Assembly: GCA_017590115.1 (NCBI GenBank)
Contig: JAGGNK010006892.1
Coordinates: forward strand, 18,092,139 to 18,156,138
Length of the DNA: 64,000 nucleotides
Reading direction: 5' to 3'
From: Montifringilla adamsi
Taxonomy: Eukaryota > Chordata > Aves > Passeriformes > Passeridae
Shown: positions 36,281 through 49,419 of the stretch, piece after piece
Layout: each line of letters begins with the position of its first letter
How positions within the stretch are numbered: the first letter of the stretch is position 1
The notes under the pieces: model-generated
Databases searched by the model: none
What the model was told of the DNA's origin: nothing
Seen by the model: the letters and a program-made list of their open reading frames with translations, nothing else
Made by a program: the position numbers and the translations under genes

Positions 36281-39200
36281 AGAAAAAAGAAGGCTACATG
36301 TTTAAAGGGTCATAAAAACAGAAAAAGGGATAAATGAGGCAGGATTTACTCTTAGTTATTCAAAATGGAAAAACTCTTCCTCACAGCACTCCATCCTCCT
36401 GCAGCGTGGAGTCCATGAACACAGGGTGCCCTGAGTTCAGAGAGCACATCAAGAGGAGAAGAAAGGAGCATTTGTCTCCTTGTTCTGTGCCAAGTGGTGC
36501 CCTGGCCTCTGTCTGCCACGCTCTGCACTCCCTGGCAATATAAATCAGGATTTCCCAAGCTGCGCTCCAGCCTGCGCAATAGGAGTTGAAATACTGAACA
36601 TTGGCTGCCTGGAGGCAGGCAGAGCCCCGAGGCAGGGCCAGGCAGGAGGGAGGTGAAGGGCCTGGCTCCTCTGACCTCACACAAAATGCAAATGCATTGC
36701 CCTGATTTGACCATGGTGAAACAGGGGGAAATAACTGTGCCCCCCAGGCCAGCCCCCGGCAGCTTCTCCCCAACTCTGCCTCTCCCGGCTGTCCAGTCCA
36801 GCTCCACTTTGCAGGCAGTGGTTTTCCTGGGGATGGCAGAGGAAGAAAAGACAGATTTCCTCAAGAATTGGGTCCAAAATCTTATCACAGCAGAAGCCAT
36901 GTCCTATTTCCCACCTTTGTCCCCAGCTGGCATCCATCTGCCTGGCAGCTCCAGTGGGTGGCAGGCCATCTCCTCATGCTGGTGTCCTGCCCCAGCTCCT
37001 TGTGTGGCCATCAGCAATGAATAGCTCAGCTCACACTCCTGTCTTCCCCCTCTGGGTCTCCAGACCTTTCAGCCACACAGCCATCCATCACGCCTAACAT
37101 CACCTGTATGATCTTCCCACTGCTGGGAATGACAACTGCCTGCAGATTGAGAGAGTTGAGCAGTGGCATCAGAAGCTGCTGGAGCAAGCAGACCCAGCTT
37201 GGGTGCCTGGCTGGTGAGACAGATGCCTTGTGTGAGTTTATGGACCTCATTTCCTCAGAAATCTAAGCTAAAATTAAGTGTTTGTGCCATGACAGCAGTG
37301 GTTCCTATGAAAATGTGAAGAGGTAGCTCTGGGCTCTCTGCATGTCCTGGGCAACTAAGAGCAAAAGGTCCAATACATATATCCAGCAATAAAGATCTCT
37401 GTCTGTTAACACAGACCTCCTTATTTCTGTGGCTGACAGAGAAATCCATCCCCAAGCACAGAAGCAGAGTCACAGAAAATAAAGATGGAAAAGCCTTTAA
37501 TTAGGAATTCAGCCTCCTGCTGCTCAGCTGGCACCCACAGCCCCATCCCAGCCCCAGAGTGGGGATGTCTGGCTGCTGCCCACTGACTCTGCATCCGCCC
37601 TCCCTCCACACTTCTGGTGGCTTGGGGAGCCTCCCAGAGGCATCCTCATGGCCAGCAGGCCCTTCACTCACTCGTACAGCGCTGGGTCCCAGCTCACCTA
37701 CTGCCCATGCTTGCTCAGCTTCCTTGGAAAGAGTCAGTTAAGCCTTATTTAGCTGAGCCTCCCTTGCAGAAAAAGCTGTGCTCCACCTGATCCAGGACAA
37801 AGCCTGTTCTGCCATTTTTATCCATCTTACTTAGGTGAGGAGGGCACAAGTGGCCTGGAGCAGTCAGGCTGGAGTGCAAGGCTCATCCATTCCTCTCTGA
37901 GGAACAGCACTGCTGCCTGCCAGGCTCATGCCAGGTGTCATCTGTGGAATGTTTCTGACTTCAGGAGAAGAGCATTCTCTTGCCATGTTTCCTTCTGCTC
38001 TGTCTGGCAGTGGTCACAGCAAAACATGAACAATGTGCGGGTGGTGCCCAGCCCAAGGACCCCAGAGCTCTCTGCAGCTGTAGCTTTCTGCTTTTCTCCT
38101 CTCACTTCCCCCTTGCCAGGACAGAGAGGAACACTCAAGGTGCTTCCTGAAGAGCAACCTACAGCACACACAGCAAAGATGTGCAGGGACTCAGGGGAAA
38201 CAGCCCATCACCTCTACCGCAAGGATAACTTATGTCTACCCTCCCTTTTCTCCTTAGAGGAAGGCAGTGCTGTGCAGGAGGCTTTGCCCTACAAGGTGCC
38301 CTACATCAGCCTTTTAGATCTTTGGCACTAAAAGAGATCAAAAAGCAAATTAAAAAATACCATTAAGAGACATGAACAAGACCAGCATCTCCTGTGTCCA
38401 GCCACAGGGTCAATAGGCCAGTGCAGGAAGAGGGATGCTGGGGCCATGCCAGCAGCAGGAGGCAGGGAAGGGGCCAGAAACCCCTCTGAAACTTGCTTCT
38501 GGTGACTTCAGTTCAGTGAAGCCTGTTCAGGAGCCCAAATGCCTTCTTCTCTTCAGAGCTCAGCTGTGGCTCTGCACCACTGCACAGAGATCAGTCTCAA
38601 CAAAATGTACTTTAAAAATAGATGGGCAAAGCCCAGGGGTGGTTCCTCAGGCAGGGAAGGGACCACTGTTCATCCCTCCTTTGCTTTCCTGCAGCCAGCA
38701 TGCTGAGCACTGCCAGGCATGTGTGCAGCCTCCCCTTTGTGTCTCACTGCAGTCTGCTGGTGCTGAGGAGGCAGCAGCACTGCAGGGAAACAGGGAACAG
38801 TTACCTGCAGCCTCCACAGCCAGCCATGCCCTGCTCTGCAGGCAGAGCATCAGCAGCCAGCTGCCCTTCTGATCTGGAGCAGTCTCTGCCAACATGAAAT
38901 AGCCAATAAAATAAAGTTTTGCATGTAAGCAAAATACACCTCAGGATGAATTTCCTCCCATTTTCTCCCTCTTCTTCATGGTTTATAGGAGGTGAAGCAC
39001 ATGCTGTACCCTGACACTCATGTGCTGCCTTCAGGATGCTCTCCCATGGCAGGAGTAGCCCATCTACCAGGGCCAGACCAAGGCACACTGACAGGCTTTC
39101 TGTGCTCCTGAAAGCACAAAAGAACACATACCTTCTGCCAGGAGTCCCGGTGGGCTCCTGTGGAAAACCAGGGGCAGCAGAAAATGGAAGTGGCTCTGTT

Positions 39201-41384
39201 AAATGACAGGGACAAAGGGAAATTTCCTGGTGTTCAAGCAGAAGCCTCAGCTGAGGGATTTTGCTTTTCAGCCAGAATTTCTTCTGACTGCAGCCGTCCT
39301 GCTGGCTCCCCCTTTGACATCAATCTCGGTCAACATCTCACTCCTGTAATTGGATAATTATGTCAATTATGAAGGTGAGAGAAAAATTTTAAGCTTGTAG
39401 ATGCCAGTACAGCCTCCTGGAGACAACCTCTCCCCACACAGCCAATGCCTGTGGCTCGGGAAGCCTTCTGCATCAAGGATGAAATTCCCCCCTAGGAGAG
39501 ACATGCCAGAACAAACCTATTTGTGCACACATGGTCTGTGGTTGGGGGAGGGCCTGGGCTGAGCTATCGTCCTGGTTTAGGGACATAAAGCCACCCTAGG
39601 ACAGCTATCCCCCACTCATCCCCTGCTGCCTGGTTTGGAGGTGCCTCTGGGGCTGTCTGAGCACCCTGAGGCTCAGGCTGCGGCAGTGGGAAGCTGCTGT
39701 CTCTGTCCCTGAAACTCCACCGTGAGTGGCTGTGCTGCAGAAACTGCTGTGAAATAGATGCATTTCTTTTTTGCCCTTTCCTTACAAGCAGAAAAACAAA
39801 CCATTTGATCCCGTGAAAGCTGTGGTGTGTGCCACCTGCCCCAGTCCCTGTCTCTGCTGTGGAGCCTGGGAGCAGCACTGGCAGGTCTGGCAAGGGCAGA
39901 GAGCTGAGGGGGAGGCAGCAGCCCCTGGCATGGGGCACACACCCAGGGGGAGCTCAGGAGGGTTTTCCCCAGGCATTCCATGAACATTATATCAAGGTAT
40001 AATCTAAAGTCATCTGACTCCAAAATCCAAAAGCGCAAAATCCAGCTAAAGCAGTAGCCAAAACACCTCAAAGGCAGTAAAAGTGTCTTCAGTCACCTCT
40101 ACTGCCTGCTGCAGGATGGTGCAGGAGTAACTGGGAGTACAGCACAGCCAGGGACAGCAAGGGGATCCAGCACTGACCCTGCCTGTACCTTCCAAAATAA
40201 ACACTGGATTTCCACTGCATGGGCTCATAATGAAGGCTAGGAGCACTTTCGGTCCATTGTAAAGAAGGTTTTTTCATTCATCAGGAACTGCATTCTTGTT
40301 ATGCCACCAATGGCAAATGGTGATATGGCAGGGGCTGGAGTGGCAGCATGAATTGCAGCTTCCAGGGACTGGGCTTTGCTGTCACAAAGAAGGAAAATGC
40401 CTTTGAGCCAGCAAACAGAGCTGGGGCATGGGAATTCTAAGGTTTCTTTCACTGCACCCAGCTCAACTGACAAAGCAATGAGCTCAGCAGTCTGCAGCAA
40501 GAGCAGTGAAGTCACGGCAGATAAGTGATCTCAGAAGGACAGGAAGGAATGTATTGATTTAGGGGCTTGGAGACCACTTTCATGCAGAGGATGTACAGGA
40601 AAGCCAGGGCTGTTTAGCAGAACCTGTACCTTTTTTTTTATTATTTTTTTATTTTTTAAGCTATATCTGCCAGAGGAAAAAATGACCCGGACAGGAAACA
40701 AACTGCCTCCTACTCCTGTCTCATTACCCATGTATGTTTTTGGCAGAATCACCTGAATTGGAGACACTGTTAAATGTAAGAGAGAAAATAAATTACCCTT
40801 TTCAGACTGACCTTTCTTACATTTACCTCGATATGGATTGCCTGCCTCACTCCAATCTGGAAGGCAAAAGCTTTTAAGTATGCAGGGGTCCTCATCACCT
40901 GCCATCATGCCAGGCAGGGCCAGAGAGAGGCTTTCTCCTCCTCTTGCCCCCTGCATGTACATCACTGTTTTCCTTTTCTGTCCCCACGGAGCCTCCTCAG
41001 AGGATGCTGCAGCTATTCCTGCCCCTCCCATCCTCCCCAGGGCCACTTCAAAGAGCAGGTCTGCCTTTTCCGTAGTGACAGCCAGTTTTGTACTTCTCCC
41101 TGGTTTTAAGCAAGAAGGTTTCTGGGAAAAGTTGTGAGTAAATAGCTTTTAAAGCAGTCAGCCACATCATTTGGTATGACTGCTCACACTGGAGCCATTT
41201 TTAATGGAAGTATCTCTGGAGTTTTTTGTGATTGTCAGGAAACCATTTGGAAATAGATACACACCATACACACACACAAATACTCACCAAACACGGCTGG
41301 AGCTGCCACATGTGTGAGAGGGTAAGTCATGCACTGGGCTGTAGTTTGTAGCTCCAACAATGGTTCAGCATTTTGTTCAACTTA
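36281..41384. other. Non-coding sequence, no gene recognised
   Basis: The segment 36350-36900 has overlapping long open frames on both strands in GC-richer DNA but no recognisable protein. The rest holds only short chance frames. An A/T run lies near 40630-40658. Confidence 0.4.
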
Positions 41385-41510
41385 GGACCCTTGGATACTT
41401 CTGGCAGGGGCCTCAGGAGGTCTTTAGTCCAACCTGCTACCCAGAGCAAGGTCAGCTTTGAGACTTGACAAAACAAGTGCCCTCTTTTGCCTTCTCCAGG
41501 TAATTGGTTA
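41385..41510 (-). mobile_element. Probable CR1 LINE 3'-end fragment
   Basis: GGAGGTCTTTAGTCCAACCT, then GCTACCCAGAGCAAGGTCAG resembles the reversed CR1 3' end (typically ATCTAGTCCAACCTCCTGCTC...). It is highly diverged and its edges are approximate. A retroviral LTR lies just to its right. Confidence 0.6.
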
Positions 41511-41549
41511 ACAGTGGTAAACAGGACAGGGGCCCACGATGGCCCGTGG

Positions 41550-42029
41550 TGTGGTTGTGTTCGAGGGTCCCAGGACAAGGGAAGAGATGAGAATCTTGAC
41601 TCCATGTTTCAGAAGGCTGATTTATTATATGATATTATATTAAAGTGCTATATTAAAGCTGTACTAAAAAGAGTAGAGAAAAAGGATCCATCAGAAAGCA
41701 GAAAGGAAAAGGAAAGGAAAGGAAAGGAAAGGAAAGGAAAGGAAAGGAAAGGAAAGGAAAGGAAAGGAAAGGAAAGGAAAGGAAAGGAAAGGAAAGGAAA
41801 GGAATAACAAAAATCCATGACAGCCAGAGAGCTGACACAGCTGGACCCTGACTGGCCATCAAGCAAAAACAATCCACATGGACCAATCAAAGATGCACCT
41901 GTTGGTAAACAATGTCCAGACCACACTCCACAGCCATCAGATGATTATTGTTTACATTTCCTCTGAGGCTTCTCAGCTTCTCAGGAGAAAATACTAGCAA
42001 AGGGATTTTCATAAAATATCATGGTGACA
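41550..42029 (-). mobile_element. Solo retroviral LTR (ERVK-like), about 480 bases, with pentamer expansion
   Basis: In minus orientation the element begins TGTCACCATGATATTTTATG and ends GACCCTCGAACACAACCACA. An AATAAA poly(A) signal is followed by AATCAGCCTTCTGAAACATG in the 3' part. The flanks CCGTGG (41544-41549) and CCCTGG (42030-42035) look like a 6-bp target duplication with one mismatch, which suits an ERVK-class insertion. I recognise it as a common songbird LTR from memory. A (GGAAA)n block of about 100 bases interrupts the U3 side. There is no internal retroviral sequence. Confidence 0.8.
41699..41804. repeat. (GGAAA)n pentanucleotide satellite inside the LTR
   Basis: 18 perfect GGAAA units run from 41711 to 41800, with an imperfect lead-in and a partial final unit. 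The long Lys-Glu-Arg-Gly or Ser-Phe-Pro-Leu open frames across it come from the 5-base period and are not genes. Confidence 0.98.
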
Positions 42030-42035
42030 CCCTGG

Positions 42036-45000
42036 CACCCCGCTTACTTGGCTGTGGGTAGAGCACAACCCATTATCCTCTGATCATCTAGACAGGTCTT
42101 TGCTTCTGCTCTTCAACACAGCAGAGAGTAGGAAGAGGATGGTAAATTTGAAAAGCTGGTCTCTGGTGGCACTACTAATTTCTCCTCTCTTCACAAATTT
42201 TGTCCCCTTCTCAGTAATTATTTAGAAGTGTGCTAACACTAGTCTTTTGTGAGATCAGTAGCTTGCTTTTGCAAAGAGCAGGCATAAGAAAGATAAGGAG
42301 GAATTTAACAGAAGCTGTGAAGTGGTACTATAATAATCTGGGCAGATAAAAGTGTCCTCAGGTCCCATCCATGGCTGCATCTGCAGATGTTGTTTTGCTC
42401 TGCACCATGAGCAGAGCAAAACAACAAGCCACCAAAAGAAAGACTGCTCTGTCCTTGTAGCCCCTTGCAGGAAGTCCTCAAATGAAAACTGTGCGAGGGG
42501 AAGACTGATGCAGCCTGCTGACTTTCTCAGATATCCAGGGGGATCTTCCTTCCAGAGGGACTTGACTCAAGTCTTTAAAAGGACAGAGATATCCTGCATA
42601 CAGAAAAGGGACAAAGTCTTTCACTGGGAAACTTCCATCACAGCTCTCACCATGTTTGGTACAGGGGCCAAATGCAAACAAAGTAATGACTGGAGTCGAC
42701 AGAAAACTTTCCATGAGCTCCTATAGGAACAAGACGAGGCCACATTTCTCAGCACCATTTTCTTTTTGCTGCTCCTCTCTATTGGCAGTCCTTGGAGACC
42801 AGCCAAGTCTGCTTCCTGTGCTCTTCATTTTTCAGCACACACCTAAAAATCAATAGCCTTGCACTGGCTGCTTCTGTTAGTGCATTATCATTTCCTGCAA
42901 CAAGGATAGCTTGACAAAATGAAGTCTCAGCTAATTAAAGACTGTAAAACAGTTGTGTTGACAACTGGGTCGCCAGCACTCTGTAAGCCATTTCAAACGA
43001 TTTCTTCTGGAGGAGATTCTGAAAGATCTTAGCTCCTTCGTGAGTCCTTTTGCAGTTGCTACTCCTGTGTGGTGCTCAGGTCGGACTCTCTCCCCTATCC
43101 ATTAGGAATTGCTTTGATTTTAAGGATGCAAGTGTAATCCAGGTTCAATGGGCTGTGAGCCCTTTGCATTGCTGTTGACACAAAGGCATGAAGGCTCCAT
43201 CCACATGCAAATTTCCCATCTGTTAATGCTGAAACCTCCCTCATGGCACATGCAGCCCTTCATGTAAATGAGCATCAGCCTTTCTGATTTCCAAAATGTT
43301 TTCAGCATAACAGGTGCCTGCTGAGAGAACAACACACAATTGCCAAACCAAACAGCTCCCAAGAGCTGACCAAGGAGCCTTTGAAGGGAAGGAAAGGAAA
43401 CTGTGCAGCAATTTTCAGTTTGCTAATAAATCCCAGGGTAGTCTGGGCAGAGGAAGACTGAACAAGATCTATCTGACAGCCGTAGCTCTCCAACAGTCCA
43501 GTTGGGCTTGACAGATTTAACAGAGCAGTTTGCACAGCAGCATCTTGTAGCACATGAGCTTCAAGTACTCAGATAAGGTGGACCCTCAGGTCTTCAGACA
43601 GATGCAGATGGACTGCTGAGGGACCAACACAGCAGTGAAGCTAAATAGGGCAAAGTCAGTGCAAGCTCCTTTATCGTCTGCCCTTTCCCTAACAGGGATA
43701 TTATGTCAGCTTACAGTTGTGTTATCTTGCTCAGAGAAAAATCTCCCTTCCCTCCTTCTAAACACATGGTGAATGCAATCCTGCAGCTTGGCATAAGACA
43801 AATGCAAAAAGCCCAAAAGAGAGGATGCGCTGGAAGAGGAATCCGAGTGTGGCTGTGAAACAGCTGCTGGTGAGAGAGCAGACAGCCCTCTGGTTTGGTC
43901 CCCAGTGTTCCCAATGTTGATGTACACCAGCCCAAAGTCAGGCATCACGGGATGCATCTGCACACCAGCCCACCTTCCCACCCATAGACTGAAGCCTTTT
44001 CTCTATGGTCTTGGAGTACAACAGCCTTATTTCCTCCTCACCCCTGTGAGATGTGTGTGATGCAGCTCTCAGCTGTTTTTGCTGAACCTTCCCTGCGATT
44101 GCTTAGACTGCACTAGCAGAGCAGCTATTGCTCTGCACACAACTGCATCATAAAGATGCCTACCTCACAGGAGGAAAGGAGATGGATTCCTGCTGCTGCA
44201 GCTTGGCCAACCAAATCCTGTAGCTGGCACATCAAAAAAAAAGAGTATATAAGTACACAGACCGCTGGTACAGGAACTATGCAGAGACACAAAATGGGGA
44301 ATTATTATAGGGTTTTTCTAAAGAAGTTCACAGGCTTGCCCGTTCATAGTTTCTTGATAGCACCAGAAAACCTGGCAGCCTCATCCAAGGTGTGATTGAG
44401 AGCTGGAGGCGGTGTCCTCTGCCTCTGTCCATGCTCCTGCCAGCAGTCCCAATAGGGAGCAGTGATGGAGTAGCCATAAGGAGGAAATACTTCTTCTCAC
44501 CACAGCAGGACTGATGGTCCAGCATTGCCAAGATGTCACATCACCCAGAAAGGTGATTTTTCATGTTGATTGAGTGAATTCAGTGCTCAAAAGAGGTGTA
44601 AAGAAGGGACAGGAAAATAAGGAATTTTTGTTGAATCAGATGCCAACATGGTGGCTGGATTTTCAGTCTAGAAATGAATAGTAGTATCTATTACAAGCTT
44701 CTGCATCTTTAGCCTTTTACAATCCTTTTTTTCCCCCACATTTTCAGTAGAAAAATACCGTTTTCATTACAAAACTAGGACTGAAAGTCAATCTACTTTT
44801 ACAGTACTGTAAAGGTGACAAAAAGGGCCTGCTCTGGAAATTATCCTTTGGTGAGACCTTATTTTCACCCTTAAGAAAATATCAGTAAGCACAAATACCC
44901 TGATGCAGGAATGGCAGCAGGTACAGAAGGGAAAGTCCTGATCTTCAGGTGCTGTCAGTCCCTTGTCAGGACCTGGCACAAATGTCAGATGAAAAGCCAT

Positions 45001-48000
45001 GGCCTCAGCTCCCCTCACCAGTCACTTCTGTGCTTCCTGACAAAACCAGCTCATCTCCCTTGGAGCATTTCTTAACACAAAGCTCTTTTCAGCAGTAGAA
45101 ACTGTACTTCTATAAAGAAACAAGCTCGAGAACTGCAGCTGTAATGAGCTATCAGATGTCGGAATTCAGCACCTGTACCCAGGGATCGATAATAGCCTCA
45201 ATATGACAGTCTGCAAAATCCCAAAGTGCTGGAAGCAGCATTATTTACAAGCAGCCTTTCGTTGCTGATGCCAGACGCTGCAGTAGGCTGCTTGCTTCCC
45301 CAGCTGAACGGCACTCAGCCTTTTTCCTCCTCTTCCATTACCGTGCTGCCTTTCACCTTGGAAACTGGCATCTCTGACAGCAATGCTGCTTCAGGGGAGT
45401 TGAACGTATGATCTCCTTCCCACTCCACAAATACTTTATTTCAGCTTTGGCTCACAACCCTTTTGACTTACTTGGCCTGACGGTGCAATTAGGGGTGCCC
45501 ACATTCCTAATTTAAACCTCCTTAAGCAGGTGAGCAGGGCTGAGGCAGCTGCTGGGCCCCTTCTCTCTCCTCCCACACTGGTGCCAGTGTGGCTGGGGCT
45601 CCCGAGACTCTCTGGCCCCACACAAGGCCAGGAGCTCTGGAGGGCTATCAAGTTCCCTTGTCTTCTCACTCAGCAGATAATAAGCTTCAGTCTGGGATTT
45701 TGCAAATCCCATTGGTTGTCTTCAAAGAAACATCTGGCGAGTCAGGGAGTATTCATCCCAGGGGTGAACCACTCACATTTAAATAGCTCTCCTGTCTGAA
45801 AAGGTGAGTTGTTGAATGCCAATTATGCCGTGCTCTCAGAAGCTTCATTATCTCCAGGCTCTCCTGTTTGCTCTAATCCACCAACACAGAAATGTCTCAT
45901 CTCCATTTTCATTTTTTCACCTGAGAAAGGAGAGGTGTCTCTCCAGGTTTTGGAATCAGCCTACAGGGACCAGAGGAACCAGTCAGGTTTTTCCTGGCAC
46001 CAGCAATATTTCACTCTAAGGAGGATGCAAGGAATCCCCATGTTTGCTGTCTGTGGCCAACTCTTCCCTCTTGGAGCACAGGGGAATACCTACACCTGCC
46101 CTCCAGGCAGCTATTTCCAGCAGAGCTCTTACCGGAGCTGACTAACTTCTGCACGCTGGTTCCCCTTTCCAGGAAACAGGACGAAAGTTCTTTGCTGAAT
46201 CAAAGGGAAGCTGAGTGAGAGATTTAGATACCACAACACCAACCCAGCTCTTTAAGACCAGGCTCCCTCAAGCAGCCTGTGAACTTGTGCATGCAAGCCT
46301 TGCCGCAGACGGATCCTCCCACCCATGCACAGCCCCACATCAGTGACAGCCCAGCCCTCCTCAAAGGCAGGGTGGGCGTTTGGCACCTACGCAGGCAACA
46401 AGCCACCACACCTTCAAGCCACCTTAATTTCCAGAGGTAAGGAGAGGCTTCTAAGTGCCTGGCTGCAGTCTCCAGGGCTTAACTATTAACTTTCAGGTGA
46501 AAAAGAACAGCCAGGCACACATATGATCTAACAGGAACAAAAGCCTCCTCAGGCTTTTACCCAGCAGGCAGGAGAAACTGTGTCTTTGAAGATGGAAACC
46601 CCACAGCCCTGAAGCCCAGGGGAACCTGCCAGGCCAGTGAGGAAAAAGGAAAGCAACAGGCTTAGGCCTGGTACCCTGCAAGACCTTCTGGAAGCTTAGG
46701 TCCCGTATCCCACTGGTGGCAGCACACCTCCAGGGAGCTCAGGGGAGCATGTGATTCCTGAGGAGTTACCAGCTCAGGTGGGGGTGCTGGATCTGGGAAT
46801 AAGGGGGGCAGTGAGGCTGCTGCCTGGTAGTCAGGTTGGGCCATGTAAGGTCAACGTGGTAATCGAGGTCACTTCTGCAAAGGGGCTGGGGCACACTGAG
46901 CAGTTGTGCAGCCACGGGGAGCAGGCAGAAGTGATCTGCACTGACTGCACCTCCCCAGAGGCTCTCCAAGGACAGGGCTGCCTCAGGCTGTCCCAGCCCT
47001 GCAGTTACATCCCAGCCTCCCAACCGGGAGCTCAGGATTATTCTATCCATCACAGACCTTGAGATGCTAAAATGCACTGGCAGCTGAGCAGCCCCTAGGC
47101 GAGTTCCTCCCAGGGCAGCTCGGGGTGCCGAAGCCAGGACCTGTGATCCCAGCTCTGGCCCACTGTGACAGGGAGCTCCGGCAGCAGAGAAGAAAAGGGT
47201 CAGGTCCCAAACCATCCCCCCCCGAGCACTCTTCCCCTGCCTGTTCCCCATGGTCCCCAGAGTAGCCAGCACAGCACTCACCTCTGCAGTAGGGGCAGAG
47301 CTTAGGGTGCTCTTGACTCACATCTGCTCTCATGGTCAGACCTGGAGAAGCAGCCCAGGAGTTCCAGCCTCCCTGCTGCAGGGGGGCCAGGAGCTCTCAC
47401 TAGTTTGGTCACCAGTGAGGTTCTCTGCTGCAAATGCAGCTGGAGCTGGGGGCTGGCCACTGTCATGAATGGTGGGTGGCACTTGACTTGGAAGCTCAAA
47501 GCATGTTCCTCTCCTCTAGGCAGTTCAGACTACCCATCAACAACCAGAGCCGTGTCCTGTCTGCAGGCAGGAGAATGATGTGACGCTCAAAGCCCTTGGT
47601 GATGAAGCCAGAGAACAGTCATTGCTCAGGGCACAAGAAAAATAGAGCCTCAGGCAGCCTTCATATCTGTTTGTTGTGAGCAGACCCTTCCTTGGGATGC
47701 TGTCAGTCATGGTGACAGGAACAAAAAGGTTTGGCTGGCATCACTTAATGCAGGAGTGCAAGAGAAGACTCTTTCCTCTTTGCTTTGCAGAGCACCCATC
47801 GAATTCACTGAAAGAGAGCTCAGCTGGACAGTCCCATGGATTTGGTGGAGTGCCCCAGTCTGGACACCTGCTGAGTCACCACGCTGACATTTTATGCCAC
47901 CCAAGACCTTTGTGCTTTTCCTGTCACACAGTGGGCACAGTTGCAGTGACTTTTCACCTGGTGAGACTGCAGGGCACCCTGGAGCTCCCTGCCAGCTCCA

Positions 48001-49379
48001 GCAGAGCCATAACCTTGGGACCACCGGGGATTAACAAGCCTTATTTAGGGACACATGAGCTGCACAAATTAACAAACTGAAACCCAATCTTTCTTTACTT
48101 TAGCCAGCACAGGTAACAGGCAAATCAAGGTAAGATATACACCAGTATATATTTCCCTCATTCTGGAAGTCCAATATCATCCATCTAATACAGAATTGGC
48201 TTCCAGCATAACGGATTTTTTAAAACATTAATTTTCCAATATAACCTCTACAGGCAGTTCCACTCTGTTATTCTGCTCCCTAATGACTGGTGCAAGATCC
48301 TATTCCCCTTTTTTGCCAGGCAACAGCTGCAAGTCCCAAAGTGACAACTTGTCACTCCTTCTGCCTCTCATTCTCAACCTGAGCTATTTCATCCTTGCAA
48401 TCACCTGCTGACTGTGGGCAGTGATCACTTCTTTCCTACAGCTGCTCTTTCTTGTATGGATAGCTGCTGGTCAGTTTCTTTTCACCAGACATTTAATGGT
48501 TGATCCTATGGTAGGTGCCTAAAACTTTTCCCATTGTTTCTTCCTGATTTTTAGTTCAAGGAAAGTAAAAGGAAAATTGTTGTTTCATCCCACTACTTTG
48601 CCTCTATCCAAAGAAAATAGTAGTTGAAGTGTATTTTCTGTTAGAAGTGTTAAAACATTTACTACCTATAAATTCAGCATCCTTGGAATTGATAACAGCA
48701 GGGTGCTGACATGTGGCACCACTCAAGTGGCAGCAGCTTCTGCCCTAAGGAACTGTAGTTCACATTCTCTACCAGATAAAACACAGTAAATTATTCCCTC
48801 CAGCCTGCTCCAGCACAAACATCTCCTTGACTCTGACCAACATTTCTTCTAGGGAAGCAGAAGATTTGTAGAGATAAACTCCTCCTGGAGTACACGATAT
48901 GCTGGCCCCGGGGCTCACATTATGCACTTGCTTGTCCATAATGGAGGTGGTAATATGCCAGAAGTATTTTTCCCCTCAAAGCTGTGCTCTTCACTGAAAG
49001 GTAACATAATGTCTGAAGGACAAAAATACTACCTTGTTGGGAAAGAGTTTGGCATCACTAATGCTGCTAATTCTGGAAATTCTATCAATTTTCATTGATA
49101 AAATAATCCATTTCACTTTTATATCTAATTCAGCTGTTCTCCTCAAATTATTTCTGGTGGCAGTGAGTGCCATTCATTTAATGAAAAAATGCTTCTATCA
49201 AATCTGAATTTGTCACCTCTGCTTTACAAATGTAAAAACTGGGTCTGTAAAGCTACAAGACAAAAATAGTTCTCCATCCATTTTGTCTGTGTTCATCATC
49301 ACTGTAGCTATTTTAACCTCTCATTCTCTTCAATCTCTCTGTCATATTTCTGCTGTCTCACTATTTTTGTGAGACTAGC
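42036..49379. other. Non-coding sequence, no gene recognised
   Basis: About 7.3 kb of intergenic DNA. The GC-richer part at 46.2-48.1 kb contains the longest chance frames. No exon, LTR or CR1 piece is convincing. Confidence 0.4.
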
Positions 49380-49419
49380 ATTTCCTTAGGATTTTGTATT
49401 TTCAAAATCCTAAGGAAAT
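49380..49419. repeat. 17-bp perfect inverted repeat with 6-base loop
   Basis: ATTTCCTTAGGATTTTG (49380-49396) and CAAAATCCTAAGGAAAT (49403-49419) are exact reverse complements around TATTTT. A further weak match (TTTGTATTT with AAATACAAA at 49421-49429) lies next to it. It is the strongest stem in the window, and the family is unknown. Confidence 0.96.

Noticed and set aside
36352..36900. A 182-codon minus-strand frame
   Set aside because: It overlaps frames on the other strand, has no recognisable domain and lies in GC-richer intergenic DNA. It is most likely chance.
39569..39600. GTCCTGGTTT at 39569, like the start of avian ERVL LTRs
   Set aside because: The following sequence departs from the LTR pattern at once, and no matching end or target duplication is visible.
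40531..41046. A 171-codon minus-strand frame
   Set aside because: It crosses an A/T homopolymer-rich stretch, its product is unlike any known protein, and there is no splice or promoter support.
41487..41926. Lys/Glu/Arg/Gly and Ser/Phe/Pro/Leu repetitive frames
   Set aside because: They are translations of the (GGAAA)n repeat inside an LTR; the 5-base period keeps all frames open.
46766..47281. A 171-codon minus-strand frame
   Set aside because: Chance frame in GC-richer DNA, with competing frames on both strands and no family match.
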